A program made the position numbers and the translations under genes. This document shows, piece after piece, positions 1 to 5,852 of a DNA stretch of 9,166 nucleotides. The stretch is from Ignavibacteria bacterium. GTDB taxonomy: Bacteria; Bacteroidota; Ignavibacteria; Tepidaquicellales; OLB5. The number at the start of each line of letters is the position of its first letter. The stretch's first letter is position 1. The stretch covers positions 1-9,166 of the forward strand of contig JAPUEV010000254.1 in NCBI GenBank assembly GCA_027492415.1. Direction: 5' to 3'. Under the pieces are notes generated by a model. That model saw only the letters and a list, made by a program, of their open reading frames with translations, made no database searches and was not told the origin of the DNA.

Positions 1-526
1 CGGCTTCAACGGCGGGTCTTGAAAGAACTATGCGGTTTATCTTTTTTGCTTTAAGGGCAGCCAAAGCAATTGCTACAGCAAGGTAAGTTTTGCCGGTACC
101 AGCCGGACCGATAGCAAAGACTATTTCATTGGTCTTGGTTTTACGGAACAGCTCAAGCTGGCCCATCGTTTTGGGCTTAATGAAGTCACTTTTTTCTACT
201 AAAATGACATCATCAAGCTCTTCACGCTTAATGCCAACACGCTTTTCAAGCGCAGCATCCTGTGAGCCGGTTACAAGCTCTATAATAAGATTAACATCAC
301 CTTCTGTAATTTTGCCCTGTCTTTTCTGAAGCAGGATAAGCTCTTTCACGATGGTATCTATCATCGCAAGCTCATCTTCTTCTCCTTTTAAAAAGATATT
401 CTCTCCTCTTAATGTCAGGTTTGCCCGGAATCTTTCCCTTAATAGCTCGATGTTCTTTTCGTTAATGCCTGCAAAGTTGACAAGGTCAACACCTTCAAGC
501 AATATATTCTTTTCTGTTATTGGCAA
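1..526 (-). CDS. phoH: PhoH-family ATPase, N-terminal part (runs off the left edge)
   Basis: This is the first 175 residues of a PhoH-like protein; the family is usually about 320 residues, so the rest lies beyond position 1. Residues 1-130 match the family's N-terminal region, beginning with the ITEKNILLEGVDLVNFAGIN segment. A Walker A motif GPAGTGKT lies at residues 140-147, followed by LSRPAVEA at 168-175, the start of the typical SRPAVEAGE stretch. PhoH proteins are cytoplasmic P-loop ATPases linked to RNA metabolism; the exact substrate is unsettled. I chose TTG at 526 because no ATG lies in frame, AGGA at 535-538 sits 8 nt upstream, and the N-terminus then matches family starts. ATT at 550 is a less likely alternative. 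The gene starts 40 nt after a terminator, so it probably has its own promoter. The family call is very secure; the start is moderately so. Confidence 0.93.
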   Translation of the reverse strand, partial: MPITEKNILLEGVDLVNFAGINEKNIELLRERFRANLTLRGENIFLKGEEDELAMIDTIVKELILLQKRQGKITEGDVNLIIELVTGSQDAALEKRVGIKREELDDVILVEKSDFIKPKTMGQLELFRKTKTNEIVFAIGPAGTGKTYLAVAIALAALKAKKINRIVLSRPAVEA

Positions 527-565
527 TATTCTGTTCCTGTTTTTGTTAATGTAATAAACTGTGTT

Positions 566-599
566 AAAAAGACAAGCCCTTGAACCGAAGTCCAAGGGC
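566..599 (-). terminator. Rho-independent terminator after the LysM gene
   Basis: On the minus strand positions 599-590 pair with 585-576 in a 10-bp stem closed by a TTCG tetraloop (589-586). After 5 nt (TTGTC) comes a run of five T (570-566). The single non-Watson-Crick position (592/583) is G-U on the minus strand but A-C on the plus strand, so the structure is directional. It ends the lipoprotein-LysM transcription unit and insulates the PhoH gene. Confidence 0.9.
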
Positions 600-648
600 C
601 TGAATTGATACTTTATATTAAGTTAAGATAAAGCGAGAGAAAAAAAGA

Positions 649-1509
649 TTATTTCTTCTTTTCGTCTTTCTTTACATCTTTCTTTTCATCTTTCTTAACG
701 TCTTTTTTAACGTCTTCCTTCTTCATATCTGTTCCGTCAGTCTTCTTAACTTTTCTGGTCTTTCTGTATTTCTTTGACTTCATTTCAGCTTCTTTTTTCT
801 GAGCGTCTGTTAAAGTCGGGATCTTCATGCACTGACCTGGATAGATCAAATTAGGATTGGTTACCTTTTTGTGTCTAGCATTTTTCAGAGCATCAGCGTT
901 AGCAACGCCATTTTTGTTAGCATCCCAGATTGCTGGCCAGTAATACGGTGAACCGTATTTCATTTTGGAGATTTTCCATAAGCAGTCACCTTTAACAACA
1001 GTGTAACATGCTTCTGGGGTCTTCATGCCTTCCCAATCTTCAAGTTTCTTCTTCATAGAAGCATACCTGTCCTGGAATTCCGGTAAGCAACGAGCTTTAT
1101 CTTTTGAAATTTCGTCGAAGTACATCTTACGAGCGTCAGCTGGTGTTCCAACTTTACCGTTGATTTTCTTCTCTGTCTCTTCAAATTTCTTTCTGAAATC
1201 AGCAACACCGCTCTTTGTTGTACCAACTAAAGCGTAAAGATCTGACTCGCATTTTTCGAGTTCTTTATCTTTGCTAGCAGATGTTGATTTTAAGCCGTCG
1301 ATCTCGCCGTTTAAAGAAGCCAACCTTGTTGTTAAGTTGCTCTTCTCAGCATTGAGCTCGTCCATCTGTCTCTGCCACTCTTCTTCGTCCATCTCTTCCA
1401 TCTGCTGATCGTCATCATCATCATCATCATCCTGTGCAAAAATGTTAGCATTGTTTAATGATAAACCTAATGCTAAAAAGAATAAAATAAATAATTTATT
1501 AAATTTCAT
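649..1509 (-). CDS. Secreted LysM protein with acidic head and lysine-rich tail
   Basis: This 286-residue exported protein probably binds peptidoglycan in the periplasm. Residues 1-25 form a signal peptide with likely cleavage at FA|QD. Residues 27-34 are eight aspartates, and an acidic, predicted coiled-coil region runs to about residue 90. A middle region follows (VG..K..VADFRKKF at 95-109, CLPEF at 141-145). The LysM domain spans about 168-231, with GDCLWKIS, YYWPAIWDAN and NLIYPGQ motifs. The tail (about 241-286) is nearly all Lys, Asp and Glu. Cysteines sit at 87, 141, 168, 176 and 227; the usual LysM GD[TS]LW motif has Cys in place of Thr/Ser. Residues from about 84 onward are clearly paralogous to the product of 1963-2688. 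The ATG is 2 nt after the stop of the lipoprotein gene, with no clear ribosome site of its own, so translation is probably coupled. LysM and export are secure; the exact role is unknown. Confidence 0.9.
   Translation of the reverse strand: MKFNKLFILFFLALGLSLNNANIFAQDDDDDDDDQQMEEMDEEEWQRQMDELNAEKSNLTTRLASLNGEIDGLKSTSASKDKELEKCESDLYALVGTTKSGVADFRKKFEETEKKINGKVGTPADARKMYFDEISKDKARCLPEFQDRYASMKKKLEDWEGMKTPEACYTVVKGDCLWKISKMKYGSPYYWPAIWDANKNGVANADALKNARHKKVTNPNLIYPGQCMKIPTLTDAQKKEAEMKSKKYRKTRKVKKTDGTDMKKEDVKKDVKKDEKKDVKKDEKKK
661..708 (-). repeat. Two tandem 24-bp units coding for a Lys/Asp/Glu tail
   Basis: The two 24-bp halves (661-684 and 685-708) differ at four positions. Each codes for KKDVKKDE at residues 268-275 and 276-283 of the LysM protein. 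A partial further KEDVKKDV-like unit precedes them. The length probably varies between strains by whole codons. Confidence 0.75.
1408..1431 (-). repeat. GAT triplet run coding for eight aspartates
   Basis: Six GAT codons, one GAC and one GAT encode Asp 27-34, directly after the predicted signal peptidase site. It is a trinucleotide microsatellite, so slippage would change the length of the acid tract without shifting the frame. Confidence 0.85.
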
Positions 1510-1511
1510 TA

Positions 1512-1790
1512 TTATTTACCCATCCCGTCTACGCATGATTTGGTTTTTGCCATATCATCATTGCATTTTTTAATTTTTGCATCTTTATCTGAAATCTGTT
1601 TCTGTAAAGAAGCTTTTTCGTCTTCTTTAGCTTTTACCTGTGAGCGTAAGCTTTCAACTTCTGCTTTCAGGTTGTTTAAAGCTTCCATCTGCTCTTCGTC
1701 AACGCCGCCGCCGCAACCAACCATGAAAGCTGATCCGGAGAACATTGCTGCTATTAAGAGCATATAAAGCTTGCTTCTTAAATTTGCCAT
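1512..1790 (-). CDS. Small coiled-coil lipoprotein
   Basis: This 92-residue protein has a basic start, a hydrophobic segment (8-24) and a lipobox-like MVGC ending at Cys26, followed by GGG; it should be lipidated and anchored in a membrane, probably the outer one. Residues 31-75 show heptad-like spacing of Leu, Met and Ile with many charged residues, as in a Lpp-type coiled coil. The coil ends in SDKDAKIKKCNDDM (67-80), which resembles SASKDKELEKCESDL at 77-91 of the LysM protein encoded next. An AGGAGG site lies 6 nt before the ATG, the strongest ribosome site in the window, and a good promoter is just upstream. The gene is first in a two-gene unit with the LysM gene, 2 nt away. I do not recognise a named family. 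The lipobox has Met at -3 rather than Leu, which slightly weakens the lipidation call. Confidence 0.85.
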   Translation of the reverse strand: MANLRSKLYMLLIAAMFSGSAFMVGCGGGVDEEQMEALNNLKAEVESLRSQVKAKEDEKASLQKQISDKDAKIKKCNDDMAKTKSCVDGMGK

Positions 1791-1796
1791 GAAATA

Positions 1797-1802
1797 CCTC
1801 CT
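1797..1802 (-). promoter_or_regulatory. Strong ribosome binding site of the lipoprotein gene
   Basis: AGGAGG is 6 nt before the ATG at 1790. It stands out because most other minus-strand starts here have no recognisable site. It suggests a high translation rate, as expected for an abundant envelope lipoprotein. Confidence 0.85.
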
Positions 1803-1843
1803 GTATTAAATTGGCTTGTTTATAAATAGGTTAATTAACATAG

Positions 1844-1874
1844 CAAATATAGCTTATTTGTTATCGTTTGTCAA
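1844..1874 (-). promoter_or_regulatory. Promoter of the lipoprotein-LysM unit
   Basis: On the minus strand TTGACA (1874-1869) is followed after exactly 17 nt by TATATT (1851-1846), extended to TATATTTG (1851-1844). This fits both the general sigma-70 consensus and the Bacteroidota -7 pattern TAnnTTTG. Transcription would start near 1838, leaving a leader of about 47 nt. It separates this unit from the upstream guaA, binding protein and LysM genes. Confidence 0.8.
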
Positions 1875-1962
1875 GTGTAATTCTAAAAAAGTATACAGTC
1901 AAATTGTTTGAAAATAAGGGAAAAACGAAGAAAATGAGTGTAGTGTACTAAAATTGATACAG

Positions 1963-2688
1963 TTAGTTTTGCAAATTATTTTGGGTTTTACGGCTCTTTC
2001 TGTAGTGTTTTGATCTTTCAAGTGCCTTTTTTCTGTCTTCATCATTAATAGAAGGTATCTTTAAAACCTGCCCGGGATACAGGAAATTGGGATCATCAAT
2101 TTCAGATCTGTTTGCTTCCCATATAGCAGGCCATAAATATGGAGTCTTATAGCTTGTTGAAGATATCTTCCAGAGACAATCACCCTTTGCTACAGAATAT
2201 GTATTTTTAGAATCAGTAATATTTGTTTTTGTATTTCTTTCTGCTATAAATTTATTCAGTGAATTAAATCTTTCATTGAATTCAGGCAGGCATTTTATTT
2301 TTGATGTTCTTATTTCCTCCATGAATTTCATTGAGGCATCATCAGGGGTATTGTTAGAGCTTTTTATATTCCTTTCGGCATTATCAAACTTTATCCTGAA
2401 ATCCGCAACCTGCTCTCTTGTTGCGCCTACAATTGCAAGCAGCTCTGTTTCACAGTCAAAATTCTCAGTGTACTCCCTTAATCTTTTTAAGCTGTCTATT
2501 TCAACGCCCAGTGTATCAAGCTTTGCAAGCAGCTTAATTGCATCAACTGCATACAGATCCCTTACATACTCCCACTGTTCCTGGTTAAGCTCATCAGGCA
2601 GCTTATCTGAAAGCGTTTCAGTCTGTGATATACCTGGCAAGGTATAGCATACCAGAAGTGTAAGCGATATTAATAATGCCTTCAGCAA
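1963..2688 (-). CDS. Secreted LysM protein, paralogue of the 649-1509 product
   Basis: This 241-residue protein starts with a signal peptide (about 1-21, cleavage near GIS|QT). A predicted helical segment (35-75), a middle region and a C-terminal LysM domain (about 164-213; GDCLWKIS, YLWPAIWEAN and NFLYPGQVLKIP motifs) follow. The middle region shares with its paralogue a Cys before L.A.VG (Cys79), VADFR.KF (94-101) and CLPEF (133-137). It lacks the eight-Asp run and most of the Lys-rich tail, ending instead in a short basic SKHYRKSRK region. Likely role: periplasmic peptidoglycan binding. The start is TTG at 2688; a stop (2697-2695) lies two codons upstream in the same frame, and TTG gives a complete signal peptide. 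No ribosome site is visible and the gap to the preceding gene is 6 nt, so translation is probably by reinitiation. No terminator is visible after the stop. Confidence 0.88.
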   Translation of the reverse strand: MLKALLISLTLLVCYTLPGISQTETLSDKLPDELNQEQWEYVRDLYAVDAIKLLAKLDTLGVEIDSLKRLREYTENFDCETELLAIVGATREQVADFRIKFDNAERNIKSSNNTPDDASMKFMEEIRTSKIKCLPEFNERFNSLNKFIAERNTKTNITDSKNTYSVAKGDCLWKISSTSYKTPYLWPAIWEANRSEIDDPNFLYPGQVLKIPSINDEDRKKALERSKHYRKSRKTQNNLQN

Positions 2689-2694
2689 TTTATG

Positions 2695-4083
2695 TTATTT
2701 AGAAAGTTTGTAAGTTTCAACAAGCCTGATTCCGTTATCATACCTTAATATATTCAGCTCTGAAGTTATGCCGTGGTAATCTAACGATATTTTTGATTTA
2801 ATTGCATCGTAATTCACCAGATTTTTTAATGCTGTGTTCAGCTCTTCACGTGTCTTTGCGCCATCTCCAATAAGCTTAAATATAAGCTTGCCTGTATCGT
2901 AGCCAAAGAGGAAATTCTTTGTTATCTTATACTTTGATTTTTTTACGTTATCTTTTAATGCGATATATTCAGGGTCGTCGTTATCAGGGTAATATTCTGA
3001 TTCAAAAACAACGTTTTTAAGATATACTTTGTTTTCTTCAAGTATCTTCTCGTTATTCCAGTCACCTGTACCTGCTATATACATGCTAAGCCCGTCTGAA
3101 AACAGCTGCGGTACTATTACATTTATTTCTCCCGGGTTAGCAATAGGTATGTAAATTGCGTCAATCACACCCTGAATGAACTTAGTCGTTTCGGGCTTCA
3201 GTTTATACGGTTTGATATTCATAGTATCAACCATCTTCTTAGCATTTTTGCCGAACATATAATAAATGCTTACATCCATGTTCATAGTAACAGATGAATC
3301 AATCAGTGACCACCTTACACCGCTTTGCTCAAGCTTTTGTTTCTGGGTTAAATTCAAATTGGCTGCATTTATAAAAAGATCGTTTTCTTTGATATACTTG
3401 ATAATGGCGTTTATCTGGTCTGTGATGGTCTGCGGGTCTTTGGCGTAGGTTTGTGAAATCAAGACTTTTCCGCCCATTGTTTTTACTTCTTCCTCGAAAT
3501 GCTTCCTGAAATTTTCACCGTAAGTTTCATCCGCAATAACCGCAAAGTTCTTAAGCCCGTTCTTTTTTATCAGGTAATCAGCCATCAGCTTGCCGCGCAC
3601 TTCATAGCTGGGATTCAGCTGGAATACATAATTGTAATTTGCCGCAAGCTCATCACCAGTAGCGGTTGGTGATATAATTGGCAGCTTGTAAAACGGACCG
3701 TTATTGGCTGATTCAGTTAATTCACTGCTGAACACAGGACCTATCACACCAATAATATCATGGTCTTCGCCGAATCCTTTTATAACTTCATTAGCTGTCA
3801 CAGGGTCGCGTTTTGTATCCATCACTTCAAGCGTCACCTTAACAGGAGCATTTTTGCTGTACTCAGTTAAAGCAAACTTAATACCGTCAAGTATTTCTGT
3901 GCCAAGCAGCTTTTTTGTGTTATCTTCTGATTCACTAAACATAGGCAGAGCAACACCTATTTTTACTGTATTTTGCGAAAATACATTTATTGTATTAAGG
4001 AATACGATCCCAATAACAATTATTTTAAACAAAATATGAAATTTGTTATTTGGCATTTGTAATTTGATTTTATCTATTCCCAT
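2695..4083 (-). CDS. Type 1 periplasmic binding protein, LivK/LpoA-like, orphan
   Basis: The product (462 residues) has the type 1 periplasmic binding fold of branched-chain amino acid receptors (Peripla_BP_6 type). A hydrophobic signal peptide (about 19-36, cleavage near VFS|QN) leads into VKIGVALPMFSE (40-51). The first lobe shows IIGVIGPVFSSE (110-121), PIISPTAT (135-142) and FAVIADETYGENF (180-192). The second has PQLFSDGL (325-332), IAGTGDWNN (336-344) and FLFGYDTGKLIF (391-402). Such proteins feed ABC importers, but no permease or ATPase gene is near; it is followed by a LysM gene, so a sensory or wall-linked role like that of the LpoA penicillin-binding-protein activator is possible. 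ATG at 4083 overlaps the end of guaA by 10 nt, which suggests coupling; ATG at 4056 (residue 10) would give a more typical signal peptide and is a real alternative. The fold is secure; the ligand is unknown. Confidence 0.85.
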   Translation of the reverse strand: MGIDKIKLQMPNNKFHILFKIIVIGIVFLNTINVFSQNTVKIGVALPMFSESEDNTKKLLGTEILDGIKFALTEYSKNAPVKVTLEVMDTKRDPVTANEVIKGFGEDHDIIGVIGPVFSSELTESANNGPFYKLPIISPTATGDELAANYNYVFQLNPSYEVRGKLMADYLIKKNGLKNFAVIADETYGENFRKHFEEEVKTMGGKVLISQTYAKDPQTITDQINAIIKYIKENDLFINAANLNLTQKQKLEQSGVRWSLIDSSVTMNMDVSIYYMFGKNAKKMVDTMNIKPYKLKPETTKFIQGVIDAIYIPIANPGEINVIVPQLFSDGLSMYIAGTGDWNNEKILEENKVYLKNVVFESEYYPDNDDPEYIALKDNVKKSKYKITKNFLFGYDTGKLIFKLIGDGAKTREELNTALKNLVNYDAIKSKISLDYHGITSELNILRYDNGIRLVETYKLSK

Positions 4084-5621
4084 TCTATAGTGCTGGGCGG
4101 CTTGTTGCTTATATCGTAAACCACCCTGTTTATTCCTTTTACATTATTTGTGATACCTGTTGAAATCTCCTCAAGCGCTTTTGCGGGCATGGGGAACCAG
4201 TTAGCTGTCATTCCGTCAACGCTTTCTACTGCCCTTAACGCCAGTACCTTCTCATATGTTCTTGTATCACCCATCACGCCAACGGTTGATACGGGCAGCA
4301 AAACACAGAAAGCCTGCCATATTTTATCATAAAGATTGTGTTTATGCAGGTTTAACCTGTAAATATAATCTGCTTCGCGTAATATATCAAGTTTTTCTTT
4401 TGTAACATCTCCAAGAATCCGTACTGCAAGCCCCGGACCCGGGAACGGGTGCCTTCCAAGAATTTCCTGCGGTACCTTTAGCAGCCTGCCTATTACACGT
4501 ACTTCATCCTTGAATAGTTCCCTGAACGGCTCAACCAGCTGCATGTGCAGTGATTTTGGCAGACCGCCGACATTATGATGAGATTTTATTGTTACGGATG
4601 GTCCCTGGAACGATGATGACTCAATTACATCAGGATACAATGTGCCCTGGATTAGATATTTTACTTTCTTGCCGCCGTTATTTTGTTTTTTTGCGAAATC
4701 CTGGAATACATCAATAAATGTTTTGCCAATTATCTTGCGCTTCTTTTCAGGATCAGTAACACCCTTTAACCTGCTTAAGAAAATTTTCGATGCATCGATA
4801 AATTTCAGGTTCAGCTTTTTGGAAAAATACTTTACTATCTCAGCGCTTTCGTCTTTGCGCATTAAACCGTTATCAATATGTACGCAAATAAGATTTTTAC
4901 CAATGGCTTTATTTATCAGGTATGCTGCAACTGCAGAATCTACACCGCCGCTCATTGCGCATATAGCTTTTTCACTCCCGATTACCTGCTTAATTTCCTT
5001 CACTTTTTCATGAATAAAGGAACCCATCTGCCACTTATTCTTTATCTTGCAAATCTTATACAGAAAATTATTAAGTATCTTCGTGCCCTGCTCTGTGTGG
5101 TTAACTTCAGGGTGAAACTGCACGCCGTATATTCTTTCCTTTACCGCTTCAAAGCTGCTGATAAGTCCGTTCTCACTGCGTGAGGTAGCCTTAAATCCAT
5201 TGGGCAGTTTTTTTATATGGTCATTGTGGCTCATCCAAACAGTCAGCCTGTTTGATACACCTGAGAGTATTCCTTTATGTGAGGTAAGCTTGATATTCGT
5301 TTTGCCAAATTCCCTTGTTTTGCCGCCTTTAACGCTGCCTTTAAAGTGGTGAGAAAGAAGCTGCAGCCCGTAACATATACCAAGTATAGGAACATTGAGC
5401 CCAAGGATAAGCTCTGCAAGCGAATAAGCGTTCTTCATGTAAACGCTTTGCGGCCCGCCTGAAAGAATTATCCCTTTTATGGTTTTATCATTCACCAGTG
5501 CTTTCATATCAGTGGTGCAGGGAATAACTTCTGAATATACGTGACACTCTCTTACCTTGCGCGCAATAAGCTTGGTATACTGGGAACCGAAATCAATAAT
5601 AATTATTTTATCTGCTGTCAT
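4074..5621 (-). CDS. guaA: GMP synthase, glutamine-hydrolysing
   Basis: This enzyme converts XMP, ATP and glutamine to GMP, the last step of guanine nucleotide synthesis, in the cytoplasm. At 515 residues it has the usual length. The N-terminal class I amidotransferase domain carries GICYGLQLL with nucleophile Cys83, and GVQFHPEVNHT with His170 and Glu172 completing the triad. The ATP pyrophosphatase domain has the SGGVDS loop at 224-229. The signature GRHPFPGPGLAVRILG is at 389-404. The C-terminal dimerisation domain ends in the typical KPPSTIEWE. All key residues are present, so it should be active. The ATG at 5621 fits the MTADKIIIIDFGSQYTKLIA start. No ribosome site is visible; a hairpin occupies that place, and a structured region lies further upstream. 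The last codons overlap the start of the binding-protein gene. Confidence 0.98.
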   Translation of the reverse strand: MTADKIIIIDFGSQYTKLIARKVRECHVYSEVIPCTTDMKALVNDKTIKGIILSGGPQSVYMKNAYSLAELILGLNVPILGICYGLQLLSHHFKGSVKGGKTREFGKTNIKLTSHKGILSGVSNRLTVWMSHNDHIKKLPNGFKATSRSENGLISSFEAVKERIYGVQFHPEVNHTEQGTKILNNFLYKICKIKNKWQMGSFIHEKVKEIKQVIGSEKAICAMSGGVDSAVAAYLINKAIGKNLICVHIDNGLMRKDESAEIVKYFSKKLNLKFIDASKIFLSRLKGVTDPEKKRKIIGKTFIDVFQDFAKKQNNGGKKVKYLIQGTLYPDVIESSSFQGPSVTIKSHHNVGGLPKSLHMQLVEPFRELFKDEVRVIGRLLKVPQEILGRHPFPGPGLAVRILGDVTKEKLDILREADYIYRLNLHKHNLYDKIWQAFCVLLPVSTVGVMGDTRTYEKVLALRAVESVDGMTANWFPMPAKALEEISTGITNNVKGINRVVYDISNKPPSTIEWE

Positions 5622-5632
5622 CTATTTGTCAT
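5618..5632 (-). other. Possible four-codon upstream ORF before guaA
   Basis: ATG at 5632-5630 opens a four-codon frame (Met-Thr-Asn-Arg) whose TGA stop overlaps the guaA ATG as ATGA. The ATG lies in the last bases of the 20-bp hairpin. It could couple ribosomes to guaA, but there is no independent evidence that it is translated. Confidence 0.2.
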
Positions 5633-5653
5633 TCCCGCGAAGGCGGGAATCCA
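5628..5653. repeat. 20-bp palindromic repeat, GTC-[20]-CCA, at the guaA start
   Basis: ATTCCCGCGAAGGCGGGAAT (5631-5650) is a perfect 8-bp inverted repeat with a 4-nt centre, flanked by GTC and CCA. It has the ATTCCC-N8-GGGAAT form of the Neisseria dRS3 repeat, and similar elements are scattered in many bacteria. It is 9 nt upstream of the guaA ATG, so in the mRNA an 8-bp hairpin replaces the ribosome site. A diverged copy lies at 5757-5782 in the same orientation. Confidence 0.75.
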
Positions 5654-5661
5654 TTTATATT

Positions 5662-5751
5662 TAAATTGGTGAGAATCAATGAAAATCAAAAGCTTCAGCC
5701 AACTTTCAAAAAACGAAAGTCAGGCGAATTACACTAATTTTCACAAATTTA
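5662..5751 (-). promoter_or_regulatory. Structured leader or foldback element upstream of guaA
   Basis: In the minus-strand transcript 5751-5732 can pair with 5681-5662 at 18 of 20 positions, two of them G-U. Inside is a second stem, 5725-5715 with 5707-5698, which has ten pairs (one G-U), one bulged U and a GTTTTTT loop. Three G-U pairs exist only in the guaA-sense transcript, against one only in the opposite sense; this mildly favours a transcribed leader RNA over a neutral DNA palindrome. I do not recognise it as a purine, ppGpp or PRPP riboswitch. It could instead be the body of a small miniature repeat flanked by the two GTC/CCA palindromes. No convincing promoter upstream of it was found. 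Confidence 0.4.
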
Positions 5752-5756
5752 TTATT

Positions 5757-5782
5757 GTCATACATGCCGAGGCAGGTATCCA
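5757..5782. repeat. Diverged second copy of the GTC-[20]-CCA palindrome
   Basis: ATACATGCCGAGGCAGGTAT (5760-5779) is a 9-bp inverted repeat with one mismatch and a 2-nt centre. It has the same length and flanks (GTC before, CCA after) and lies in the same orientation as the element at 5628-5653, 129 bp away. This points to a common origin. The remaining intergenic bases between 5783 and 5852 are AT-rich and show nothing I can name apart from CAAAT-like motifs. Confidence 0.6.
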
Positions 5783-5852
5783 GAGATTAATTTTCGAAAA
5801 ATGCTTTAGCTTTGTATTAAATTTTACTTTACTATTTGGCATTTGAGCTTTC

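Noticed and set aside
548..575. Promoter TTGTCT-16-TACATT for PhoH
   Set aside because: Both boxes are imperfect and the -35 overlaps the terminator's T-run. It is possible but not supportable.
1408..1431. GAT repeat as a phase-variation switch
   Set aside because: Changes in a triplet repeat keep the frame, so it cannot turn the gene on or off.
1899..1911. Short hairpin with downstream T-run as a terminator for the second LysM gene
   Set aside because: The stem is only five A/T-rich pairs and the T-run is 8 nt away.
2695..4083. Part of an amino acid ABC importer operon
   Set aside because: No permease or ATPase gene is present in the window; the neighbours are guaA and a LysM gene.
5622..5852. 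Known purine riboswitch, tRNA or CRISPR in the guaA upstream region
   Set aside because: None of the conserved core motifs, cloverleaf or regularly spaced repeats is visible; the direct repeat occurs only twice and is diverged.
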